64,000 nt of DNA. Source: Choanephora cucurbitarum. Its lineage: Eukaryota > Mucoromycota > Mucoromycetes > Mucorales > Choanephoraceae. Below, one piece after another: positions 45,001 through 55,630 of the stretch; the stretch's first letter is position 1; every line of letters begins with the position of its first letter. The notes under the pieces were generated by a model. It had not been told where the DNA came from, did no database searches, and was given only the letters and a program-made list of their open reading frames with translations. Location: the NCBI GenBank assembly GCA_025331435.1, contig JAIWNI010000005.1, positions 372,001-436,000 on the forward strand, written 5' to 3'. The position numbers were made by a program, and so were the translations under genes.

Positions 45001-45731
45001 TTGGTTATTTGTCTCCTAACTTCCTCCTCTTTTTTCTAACCAGAGCGATAAATGTCCTCCTATCTATTTGTTTCTCTACAAAAAGGAGTTTCAAATCACT
45101 TTCAAGTAAGAAAGCACTGAAGAATACATACCGCACAATATGATAAAAATAAAGTAGACAGAAAAAAAAAACTAGTATATATATATACAAAAAGGTCCCC
45201 CATGAAATTATAGGTCGAGACCTCTATCTGTTTCAATTTATTACTTTGTCTTACAGATAGGATGCTAATATCGTTGTCACTTTCTCTGAATGATGTAATT
45301 CTCGAATTGTTTTTCGTGCCAATTACCATATTGCCTAATACTTCACAGTCTTAATAACTGAATCTGTCTGTGTAGATCTCTTTTAGAATGAGATTAAAAA
45401 GAAAGGTTAACGGACACTGAATTTTTTTTTAGTTGCTAACTCGGTAATACAAACACAAAAAGCACAGATTGATTGTTTTTTTTCTGTTTATTATGAGAAA
45501 TGCGCAGACAAGTATTTACATGGTCAAAAGGAAGGTGTGTGGGGATTTACAGAGAAAGAGATAAAAAGGGAATGGGGTTGGTGTTAATAAGATTTTTTAG
45601 ATATATAAATAAAGATCATAAGCTAAATGTACAGGCATAAATAAGAAGGAATGGAAATGACTAAAACTATGTATATATAAAAGAGACAGGAAGGGGAGCA
45701 AGGAAGAGAGGGGGGGGGGATAAAGTCCATT
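42089..45731. other. Large gene-poor gap
   Basis: About 3.6 kb rich in A/T, with many poly-purine stretches and stops in all frames. Apart from the transposase relic at about 43540-43720, a short coding-like stretch at about 43270-43385 (KEWNNGPIKMGYQYQALEAI) and GC-rich words at 44590, I see no feature. The 45480-45730 part is the 3' region of the Cdc24 gene. Confidence 0.45.
43540..43720 (+). pseudogene. Relic of a Tc1/mariner (IS630-type) transposase
   Basis: In one frame the DNA reads CSELNPIEQLLIYGFKGKEK followed by QSFEGRE and a stop, then EQANTRHSVYLKSLCRF. This recalls the C-terminal end of DDE superfamily-3 transposases, where SPELNPIEQFW and a VKGKVKR stretch come just before the last catalytic acidic residue and the EA.N end helix. 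Stops and substitutions show that it is dead. No ends were identified. Confidence 0.5.
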
Positions 45732-48457
45732 TTATACACTTACAAACAAGTTAACTGCGCTGGCATTACCTCTGCTTTCAAAAGCCATTTGAACATCTTC
45801 ATTGGAATTAATTGTGATTAAGTCACCGTCTTCATCTTGGTATCTTAATCTTAATGTATCTTGAGGCTGTAAGTTGCCAATTAGTCGAATCTTACGATCC
45901 ACTTTCTCCATCAACACTTCAAAGGAGATATCCGGTGGACACATAACAACATAGATGCCTGCATTGTAATTGAGTTTAATCTTGAGTGCACCTGGCATAG
46001 CAAGATTGGGTGACAGAATAGGTGAAGTTGTTGCACTTGAGGTCATGCGAACAGAAGAAGGAGGATCTAATGGCGAGGGTGGCATATGATATAAAGTGCG
46101 TGAGCTGAAGGGTGGAAGTTGCATTGTATCTTCCCATTGTGGCTGTCTTGAAGTTTGGTTGTGAATATTAGGACTACTTTGTGATCTCAATCGAGGAAGT
46201 TGTTGCAGGTGGTACACAGATGGAATAGTGGAGGTAGGTGGATAGGCTGGTGTGGCAGCTGAATGGGATTGACTGCGGTTGATATAAGGTGGGTACATTT
46301 TGATTTCGTCTACCGTGTCATTGTCTGAAGACATGAACTTGTGGGCAATGTCAACTAGAGCAGATGAATCGCGAAGGCCTGTACGAGTGCGGGAAGACGA
46401 AGTAGGTGAAGAAGGAGTAGAAGGAGGTGGTGATGCAGGGTAGCTGTAATCGTTTGAATGGTGTGTTCCTGTACTAGTGCTTGTACGAGGAAGGGGTGTT
46501 GCCGTATAGCGTTGGTTTTTAATATCAGTATTATGGCGGGGTGCTTTAGGCCTACCAGAGATCGTATTGAAAAGGTGTGCTGATATAGAGTTTGATCGTG
46601 AACGGGATTGTTGTGGCTGAAATTCTCCTTCTTCATCCTCTGTATCTGTTTCTAAATTCTCCTCCTCTTCATCCTCATCGTCTGTGCGAAATGAAGCAGG
46701 TACGCTTTGAGCTGCGTTCTTCATGGATGCAAGCTGTGTGTTAGACACATTTGATTTTATGGGTGAGATCTTTCGCTTTAAAGTCGATTCCCAAAGCTTA
46801 ACTTGCTCTTCATTACGGAAGCGGAAAAGAACATGATCCACATCGTTATCTTTCCAATCCACACGAAGGTACCAACTGCCTTCACCAACAGATAAGTTGC
46901 GAACAGACAGGATGCGGCGAATATCAATCAGACCCTTGGGTTGTAAACTTCCTCTTCGCTTCTTTTTGATCGAGATTGTGTTTGCCTTTACGCCTTTGTT
47001 TTTGTTGGCGTCTTTGGTTTCTTTGCAAATCAGTAAAGTTTTTTCGAAAAAGAAAACAAACATTTCTTTTTCTGTCTCATCTGATTGTTGTATCACCAGC
47101 TTATCGTGAAGCAAGAGACATCCAAAGTTGTCGATATGCTTGACACGGAAATCGTCCATTCTTCGTTTGAGGTCATCTAACACCTGAATGTTTTCGTGCT
47201 TTCGTTGGGTTTCGTTGACCCTTTCTGTGACACGTTTGACAGATTCTAATCCAGTTTCCATATCATCGAAATGGGGCCAATCAGGTTGAGTTGACTTGAT
47301 TAATTGTTGAAGCAACAAAGGGTATTTACAGATACGCTGGACAGGCTTGATCAGCATAGAGGGCAACTCGTATTGAGGATTCAAGATATTAGCTAGCTTC
47401 TGTAACTTGGGTGCTTCCTGAACGACCAAGTCTTGAGCAGAAAAGTAGTTTGAACAGTAGGGCTCGTAGACAGTAAACTGTTCTTCCATCTGGGTGAATA
47501 GTAAGCCGAAATTCTGTTCCTCAGGAGATTTTTCAGCAATTTCTTCCAATTGAAATAAAAATCGACGTTGGAAATCAACAAGTGTATTTAAATTACCAAA
47601 AAGGTAATGGATGGTATCTGGATTTAAAATATCGTTCATTTGCAATTCGCGCATGTAATTCTAGGTAGGGTTAGTGATCAAATTGGGATAAAAGTGGTGG
47701 ACCATAATCTATTTTACCTGTAATACTTCTAAGTCTTGGACATATTTGCGCTCTGTTTCGAGTAACTCGTGAACCACTTTATCCCTGGTGTCTTTAGGTG
47801 CATTCGTTGAGTTTCTATTTTCGGATGAATGGGAGCTAATGATGCCTTTTTCTTCCAATAGCTGCAAGACTAGGTCAATTGTATTCACAACCTAAAAAAA
47901 ATAAAGTCAGAACAATGAGTTCCGTATTGATAAGAAAGCTTTACTTTGACAAAGCCATTGGTGTTATCCTTGTATAGATCTGACAATGTAAATAGATCGC
48001 CTTCCTTGAATTCTAATTGGTTGCGACAGGCCACGATAAAATGATAGACTGTCTTTTTACATTCATTGACCTGTTGTGTCTGTGTAAAATCAAGCTTAAG
48101 AGGCTCGGCGGGTTGAAGAGCATTAAAGAGTGTAGCGAGAGGGGCACCTCTTCTACAGAGATCCCATAATTTACTGAGAGGATCATTTGAATTGTGACTA
48201 GATGTGGATTCTGACGAAACTACGGAGGAGTTGGAAGACAGGACTGGGCCGAAACTGTCATAATCCAAGTAGTATGTCATTCCTTCTACGAGTGATAATC
48301 TATCAAGTACTGAGCGGCATTTGTGGTATAAAGATGTTCCTGAGGAGGGTTTGTTGGTGATGGAGACAGAAGGTAAAGGAATTTCGATCATGTTTGTAGC
48401 TACTGTATTGATAGCGACCATTGAAGGCGATCTGTTCTTCAGGGTCAATGTTGCCAT
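45732..48457 (-). CDS. CDC24: Cdc24, Cdc42 guanine-nucleotide exchange factor
   Basis: Three exons (48457-47945, 47891-47718, 47660-45732) give 871 residues, close to yeast Cdc24 (about 850). Domain order is complete: a calponin-homology-like Cdc24 domain at about 45-165 (SLYHKCRSVLDRLSLVEGM, KLWDLCRRGAPLATLFNAL); a DH domain at about 205-390 (VVHELLETERKYVQDLEVLQ, LIKPVQRICKYPLLLQQLI); a PH domain at about 395-525 (FVFFFEKTLLICKE, LWESTLKRK); a Ser/Pro-rich linker; and a C-terminal PB1 domain at about 785-871 with the acidic OPCA motif (RYQDEDGDLITINSNEDVQM) that would bind a Bem1-like scaffold. It activates Cdc42 at growth sites to set hyphal polarity. Introns are in phase 0. No lesion is seen. 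Confidence 0.96.
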
Positions 48458-49039
48458 TTCTTTCAGAAGAAGAGAAGTAAGTTGTGAAAAAAATAGACAA
48501 GAAAGAAAAGAAAGGAAATTAGAGTCGAATTTAGATATTTATATAAATTTCCATTTTGTTTCAAGGCACACAAAAATTTACCTGATCACCTGGTGCTTCA
48601 CAGTCGGAGAGCAAATGCAAACCTTCTTTTCTTGACTGTGTAACACGCTAGATGATTGATTATTAACCTGTCTTTAATGATACGCCTTTTTATTTTTAAT
48701 TTCTTTTTTATTTTCCAGCCCGACCTGATTTGGCATACAAATCGAGAACACTGGTTTCAATATAAAAAAGGCTTTCTTAATATGGTAAATAGTACTATCA
48801 TACTAAATGAAGATTTTGTCAAAGCACTGCCAAAATAAGGGGAGAGGAGGGAAAAGAGAAAGAAAGAAAGGATAGGCCTGTCATTAGCTCCCTCTCGCCC
48901 CTTTCTCTCTCTTTCTTTCTCTCCCTTCTTCTCCTTCAACATCTTATTATAGTCATGATAGTCTTCTACTAAATTTTAATAGATCAACAAGTTGCACATA
49001 TACATATTGTCAGCTTATTTTTCTCTTTCTCTCTTTTAT
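48458..49039. other. Spacer with possible small plus-strand exon
   Basis: At 48720-48838 a TTTTCCAG acceptor is followed by an open frame PDLIWHTNREHWFQYKKGFL...VKALPK and a stop. Upstream, around 48610-48640, KCKPSFLDC ends at a GTAACA donor. This may be the end of a small gene, but I cannot name it or fix its start. The rest is purine/pyrimidine tracts (48840-48930). Confidence 0.25.
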
Positions 49040-49708
49040 TCAATTAATAAGTGCTGATAGTTTGTGAAAATAACATACAGATAGACTAATAAAATAAGAA
49101 GGGACCACCGTTTGTATAATGAACTGAGATCGACTGTATAATGTGTCGTTTCGAATCAATAGAAAGACTCCATTCTTTTCGTGTACACTGTATTCACTTC
49201 TTCGAATATCTCGTCTCAAAAGCTTTTGAGTAAACCAACAAAGACCCATTGTCAAACCAAAGGTTATTCCGCCAATCATATAATAGGGTATGGGTATATT
49301 GCTTCGGGTCAAGAATGATAAATGAAAGGTGTCCTCACCCCTCTTTAGCTTGCCTCGATATTTTATAGCAAATCTACATATCATTCCCCATAAGCTAGAA
49401 GTAAGCCAGAGATACAGTCGATTCTTTATCTTTCGTGTTCGGCAACATCGCTTCTGTAGGGCCTGAAGTGATTTGCATTCTCTTTGGATATGTATCACTG
49501 GAATATCATTTGATGCCAAAATGCAAAGTTCTTCAGGATTAGAGATACCTACTCCGAGAATAGGTAACGATCTATTCCTCTTCATCCGCCTTTTGATCTC
49601 ATCCTCTCTCCACTTCTCTCTCGCAACCTCTACAATACGTATGACGTCCTTTGAGTCGAGGGACGATAGCCTTGAAGAAATAATACAAGAAGAAGGTAGG
49701 CCTATCAT
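49040..49708 (-). CDS. Hypothetical membrane protein
   Basis: A single 222-codon frame. The first 110 residues are basic and soluble-looking (VIRIVEVAREKWREDEIKRR, PVIHIQRECKSLQALQKRC). There are hydrophobic segments at about 95-110 (LYLWLTSSLWGMICRFA), 140-160 (YYMIGGITFGLTMGLCWF) and near the C-terminus (FIIQTVVPSYFISLSVCYF). No family is recognised. The purine-rich DNA before it gives no strong start signal, and an undetected intron is possible. Confidence 0.5.
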   Translation of the reverse strand: MIGLPSSCIISSRLSSLDSKDVIRIVEVAREKWREDEIKRRMKRNRSLPILGVGISNPEELCILASNDIPVIHIQRECKSLQALQKRCCRTRKIKNRLYLWLTSSLWGMICRFAIKYRGKLKRGEDTFHLSFLTRSNIPIPYYMIGGITFGLTMGLCWFTQKLLRRDIRRSEYSVHEKNGVFLLIRNDTLYSRSQFIIQTVVPSYFISLSVCYFHKLSALIN

Positions 49709-50161
49709 TCACCTAGTTTTATGAAAAGTGTAAAAAAAAATGAGAAAAGAAACACTAAAGTCATACCAACTCAGTCGCTTATTGGCTGAATTGGCACTGA
49801 GTAATATGCCTGCTTTTCCCAATGAAACCCTTATAAAAACCTATGGTCGTATTACAAGCTATTAAAGCAACTTTTTCTTAAAATGAAGTTATTAACAAAA
49901 TAAGGAATCTTTAAGCTTTTTTCTTCTCTCGAAAAAGGGTAGTTATGAATCCTTCTTTGTTCACCTGACAAAGATAGCGTTAAAAGATTGACCTTTTCTA
50001 CCCAATAAATAGCTTGCATAAGCGTTCAGGGTTAAATTGATTTGTTGAATAAGCTTAACTCAGATCTTATTTTCTCCCATGAAGTCATTCACCACTATCT
50101 TCTTTTCACTTTTTCTCTTTCTTTGCTTGTTTTTCTTGTTTTCTTCTTTTTTATTTCGGCC
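49709..50161. other. Promoter spacer
   Basis: About 450 bp between divergent genes. The T/C-rich segment 50095-50160 immediately precedes the carrier start codon and is read as its leader. Nothing else seen. Confidence 0.45.
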
Positions 50162-51599
50162 ATGTCTAAAAATGACACGCGAAAAGTTCATCCTTTGCCA
50201 TTTAAATCAATATACCAAGAGGCTCTATGGTGTATGTAAAATTAGATATAGCTCGCGTCATTGCTTTATTGAAGTTCATAATAGCAAATAGAACCATTGT
50301 TGCAGCATCAGCGGCGGCTGTTGTTGGTGTGATATCTGGATATCCAGTAAGCTTTTATAGTTCATCAAACAGAAAAAGAGAGGGAGAGAGAAATGATTGA
50401 ATAGTGTATTAAATCAATCTAAAGAGTTTATTCTCAATACTGTTTTGTATTCTAGTTTGATTCAATAAAAACACGACTCCAAACTCAACATTATGATTCC
50501 ATCGGCGCCTGCATAAAGCAAACATACAAGGATGAGGGCATAAGAGGGTTCTTTAGAGGTTTGTCGTTTCAAATGGAATTGTTGTAAAGAGATAACAGGC
50601 AGATTTACGAGCTTTAAATCATTTAGGCGTTGTCCCACCATTAGTGACAGTCAGCATTATAAAATCTATTTCATTCTCAGTATATGAAAACACAAAAGCA
50701 TATTGTAAGGCACATCACCCAGTTCTGTTCAACCAAGACACAATGTTGTCTACTATGTCTGTATCGACATTTGCAGGTGGCGTGAGTGGCGCACTGATTT
50801 CACTGTTGAGTTGTCCATTTGAGTTAGTCAAAGTACAAAAACAGTTAGAATTCTTGTTGCTTCAGACAAGCAGTATTTCAACAGGCGTCACTGTCATGCA
50901 TATCCGACCACCCAATGAATTGCCAATGCCTACTATTGTCAATAAAACGACAGTTGGCGCAGGTTTGCCCGTCAAACCTATTGCCTGTCCCCCAGTGATT
51001 ATCAAGTCTGCACCTCCTTTAGCTCATAAAGATGAAAGGCTTTTTACTTCCACATCAAGTTGGCATTCTGTTCGAGAAATCATCAAGAAAAGGGGACTTT
51101 TTGGACTCTATAGCGGTTTCACACTTCATCTTGGTGAGTTCTTTCCTTTGTATTTTCTTTTTTGAACATTTTGTATCATTCCTTTGTTAATCTATGTGAA
51201 ACATAAGTTAGAGATACGATAGGAACAGGTGTTTATTTCGGTGGTTACGAAACAACAAAATATGTCTTGAACGGTAGCCAAAATGCATCATCTGCAGGAC
51301 CATTGACACAGTTTTTAGCAGGCGGTATATGCGGAATTATGTGCTGGATCGTCGTATTTCCTTTGGATCTTGTGAAAACTTTGATTCAGAAAGAAATCTT
51401 AGTTAAAGAGCCAAAGTACAAAAGTACAATAGAATGTGTACAAGATATTTATTCCAGAGATAGATTAGCTGGATTTTACAGAGGCATTACAGTGACCTTA
51501 ATTCGTGCATTTCCAATACATTCACTCAATTTTCTTGTATATGAACAGACGCTGTTGTTGATAAAGAGGATTCGCCAAGACAACAACGCTCAGTCTTAA
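50162..51599 (+). CDS. Mitochondrial carrier (SLC25) family protein
   Basis: Five exons (50162-50231, 50285-50346, 50456-50558, 50627-51133, 51208-51599) give 377 residues. All three carrier repeats are present with the P-x-[DE]-x-x-[KR] signature: YPFDSIKTRLQ, CPFELVKVQKQ and FPLDLVKTLIQ. Each is followed by its second helix motif (GIRGFFRGV, GLFGLYSGF, LAGFYRGIT). Inner-membrane solute exchanger; substrate unknown, though it resembles the amino-acid/carnitine-like branch more than the ADP/ATP carrier. The matrix loop of repeat 2 has a roughly 50-residue insertion rich in P, V and K (VMHIRPPNELPMPTIVNKTT and onward). The exon 5 acceptor AAG at 51207 restores VRDTIGTGVYFGGYE; the nearby TTAG acceptor would shift frame. 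Confidence 0.92.
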
Positions 51600-53669
51600 T
51601 AAAGATACACCTTTTCTTTGTCAAAAAGAATGAATGTTAAAAATAATTCGTATTTCGCAAAGTAAGCCGCATAATGACTGAAAGGCAATTTGCCTCTTTA
51701 GTCAACTTCTCCTTTAAATTCACAATCATTTAGACAACATAGAGGTTGTCCTTTTTGGTCTGGTTTATTGCGCGAACAATCTAGACAAACTATATCTTGA
51801 TTATCTTTTTTCTGATATATAGAATTCGTTACGATTACAATCAAGAGTCAGTCTATTCTTTTCCTTGTATCGAACATAACTCAAATCGATAGTATTTCAT
51901 TGTCAATCGAATGAATAGACAAGAACGTAAAAAATGGACTAATACAACAACCAAAAAGGTCTTGCATATGACAACAATAAATGCCTTTACTAATCAGAAA
52001 GTCGGGTTTACAGTAAACTATCATGATTAACAAATTTCATTGTCCAAGTTGCCGAAAAAGAAAAGAATTTGCTTCTCTTTCGTTTCCGTTCTCCTATCTC
52101 TGAAAAAGAGGAAAAACAAAGAGACTTTGTAATGGTGAATAGTGTTGATATAATATACATTAGCCGCCTGCCAAAAAAGTTGATTGAACTACTTTCAACA
52201 TTAGCTTTTTATCACTTTAAAAGAACATGTCAAAGAAAGGCAAAGATGAGCTATTATTGAAATTTTTTACCAGCTACAAAAAAGCGAATAAAGAAATAAC
52301 TGATCAAAACTCTCTCTTCGCTTTAACTCATTGCAGCCTAAGAATTCATTTCTTTTTTACATAAGAAGTCTAAAGATTTCTTTATCCCTGTGTAAACAGA
52401 TTTCGGAAATACGATGAATAAGTTCCTTTTACAGAAATTAATTTCCAGGCAACCAAGTAATTAATTATATACATGTTGTGTCTGCATAAACCTAAGAATA
52501 CGCGTGTAACAAGCAAGGTTCACTGTCTGCATCTTTCGTCTTTTGGATCGTGTTGATCAGAACGACTTGTCAAACTTTAAATAGAATTGCTGATATTCGT
52601 AAAGAAAAGCATTCTTATAGCTTTGTTGTCAATGTATTGATCTGCGTTCTATCTCTTTAATCCGTTGCAATAAATTGGAAAATCCTCACTACAAATAAGA
52701 CGATATGCATCAAGAACTATTATATAGGATCTGTCTGTTTCTCTCAACGTTCTAAACCATGAAGTTATATTAGGCAAATGGCTTAAATTAATCTTCATTT
52801 ATTTCAGACAATGAAAATAAGTTCAGAAAACGCTTGTGCAACTGTCACTTCAAAAGGATATACTATAACCCCTGAAAGCTACAAGTACAAATTCTGTAAT
52901 TCTTTCAATGACAATAGTAAGATAATTTGTATAAAACTATAATCAACCGGTAGGTTAAGAACCTTTAAATGGCAGAAATATAGAAAGAATTGGATTCTTT
53001 TTTTTTAATTCAAAGAATGTATCTCAGAGAAGATAAAGGCTGCTTAAAGTGCCCCATATCAAGAAATGTGTAATAGCGGCAATAGCCTTTTTTTGTATGA
53101 GTTATACAACAGAAACAGTATTTGTGTTCATAGAACTAAATCTTAATTGAAACTAAGCTAGTTACAACAAGATAAGCATACCCGCATAGTTGCTTCTCCT
53201 CAGGAAGATCTAAAAAACGATATTTCGTTTCAGCGCAGAATGTCAAACTGTAGTCATCTTTGGCAACACGATAAGTACATGAACAGCGTTATTAAAGCAG
53301 AAATTAGCTTGCGCAGGGCCTTTTAAAATTTCCAATGCATACTTAGTTTCCTGACAGTTGATAGTTGTTCGGCTGTTATCTCTACTATTCAAATCTTTAT
53401 CTATGAAACGCTTGTCAGTCTCTCATGTAATTCTTCTCGCATTTGATACATGCTTTTCTCCTCTATCATTACAGCTTATAGGAGCCTCAGTCCCTAATAT
53501 TTGAAGTATTCTCCAGTATTCAAAAACGCTGTTACACAATCGAGCAACTACAGTGTCTATAACTAAAAAAAAAAGCGGTAACAATCTGCAACTCTGTTTC
53601 GTCAAAACTAATCAACAAAGGTTATTTTTTACGTGTTTTTCTTCCTGTCTATAGAGTCAAATACAAAAG
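51600..53669. other. Gene-poor spacer
   Basis: About 2.1 kb with short frames only (a 63-codon plus frame at 52069 and a 60-codon minus frame at 53605-53423), none with a domain. No RNA gene or repeat array was recognised. Confidence 0.45.
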
Positions 53670-55598
53670 ATGGAAATCACACGGCAACAGTTCTCACAAA
53701 AGCTATCAGCTGTTCAAAAGGCTATCAAAGAATGTGACTTTATGGCTATTGATACAGAGCTATCAGGTACGATACCTTTCTTTAATAAGAAGAGAATAGA
53801 GCTATTCAACAAGGCAATATAGGTCTTCATCGCCCGCCAACCTCCATACGTCTTTATAATATGAAAGATCGTTATCAAGAATATAAAGAAGCAACGGAGC
53901 GCTTTATTATTATCCAGTTCGGTCTTTGTACCTTTCAGTGGGATGAGCCTTCTGGGCGATATATTGCAAAGCCTTTCAACTTTTATATATTTCCAACTAG
54001 TATTACTGGCCATATTCAAACCAATCGAATTTTTATGACACAAGCACAGGCATTCGACTTTCTCACAAAGCAGTCATTCGATTTCAACAAATGGGTGTAT
54101 CAGGGCATCCCATATATGACACGCGCAGAAGAAGAAGCATATGTATCAGCGGCTACCAAAAAATTAAAGGATGATATGCCTGACATTCCTATCGATGCAA
54201 AGGAGCTAGATTTTGTAAATAATGCAAGAAACTTAATTCAGGACTTCCTCACCAAGACTAAAGAAGAATCTGAAGGTGTAAATATTGTAACAAAGAACGC
54301 ATATCAACGAAGACTCATATATCAAGAAGCAAGAAAGTAAGTTTTATTGAAATTGAGGAAGAGGTTCTGTGCATTATGTTTATGTCAACTCTCATATGTT
54401 TAGATTTGAAGGGATTACAGCCATTGGCATGCAGGGTTTTATTCGAATCGTTAAACTTTCAAAAGAGCAACATGATAGTCGTAACAGAGAAAAGCAAGAG
54501 AAATTCGAAAAAGATTGTGAAGTTGCTGTAGGTTTTAGAAAGGTGATTGACATGATTTCTGAATCAGGCAAACTTGTCATTGGTCATAATATGCTACTGG
54601 ATATTTGCCACGTAATTGCGCAATTTGTTGAGCCCTTACCAGAAACTTTATCTGAATTTAAGCAATTGGCTCATCATGTGTTTCCAAAGTAAGTGTTTTC
54701 TTGTTTAGGTTCGACTCATATGGTATGCCATGCTTACCTTGTATGATACGTGTAGAATGATTGATACAAAGCATATGTCCATGTCGGAACCCGAGCTTAT
54801 AGTAAGTCCAAGAATAGAGAATAGGGATGCGATAATTTTGTTAACTAATAGGGGCTATAGACCATTTTCGGATCAGGTACATCTCTGGAAGTATTGCGAT
54901 TTGAGACAAAGAAAGAAACTTTCAAAAACCCTCATATTGATATGCATGCCGAGTTTCCCCGTTACTTGACTGAGATGGCACACGAAGCTGGCTATGATGC
55001 TTTCATGACAGGCGCCGTCTTTCTAAAAATGGTTGGCTATCTTGATGAAAAGAGAAATCCAGACAAATATACAGCTATCAGAAATGAAAGGGAGGCACTT
55101 GAGCGAGAAAAAGAGAAGGAGAGAGAGAAGCGTTTAGAAAAGAAGGTCGATGCAGATGGCTGGGAAATCAGTGAAGACGAAGAGGAACAAGTAGATTCAG
55201 CATGGAATGATGATGAAGAGGAAATCTATAACTATGGCTCCATTCGACTTGATATTGAAGACAAGCAAGGCAAAATGAGCAATGTGTACTCAAACATCAT
55301 GAACAAAGCTGCATTAGTCAGAACCGCTTTTGAATACTTTGACTTTACTGATCAATCGCCAGCATTGGGGCAGGTTCAGGCACTTCATGTCTCACACAAG
55401 CCTGACTTTACTCTCACAAAAGAGCTTGCTGACTCATTGTTTTTAGAGCATGGTAAATATATTGTTGAACCTAAAGATGATCAATCTTTGTATATTGTCT
55501 TCGAGAATTTGCGCAAAGACATAGAATCTTTGAACATAAGTCATGAAGGATTGACGTTCAAGCCTGTGATTAACAGAAGTCTAGATGAAATGTCGTAA
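53670..55598 (+). CDS. PARN: Poly(A)-specific ribonuclease (PARN)
   Basis: Five exons (53670-53766, 53823-54336, 54404-54688, 54756-54801, 54861-55598) join to 559 residues. PARN is a 3'-to-5' deadenylase of the CAF1/DEDD family acting on mRNA and small non-coding RNAs. All five catalytic residues are visible: Asp28 and Glu30 (FMAIDTELSG), Asp270 (GHNMLLDICH), His355 and Asp360 (HEAGYDAFMTG). GLHRPPTSIRLYNMKDRYQE and FIIIQFGLCTF match the nuclease core. An R3H-like insertion may occupy residues about 130-200. After the nuclease comes a charged coiled coil (ALEREKEKEREKRLEKKVDA) and an acidic block; the C-terminus is an RRM-like region. Exon 4 is just 46 nt but keeps phase and yields MIDTKHMSMSEPELI. 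It is convergent with the GH3 gene, 32 bp apart. Confidence 0.93.
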
Positions 55599-55630
55599 TA
55601 GCAGCAAAACATAATAAAATAAACTCATGT

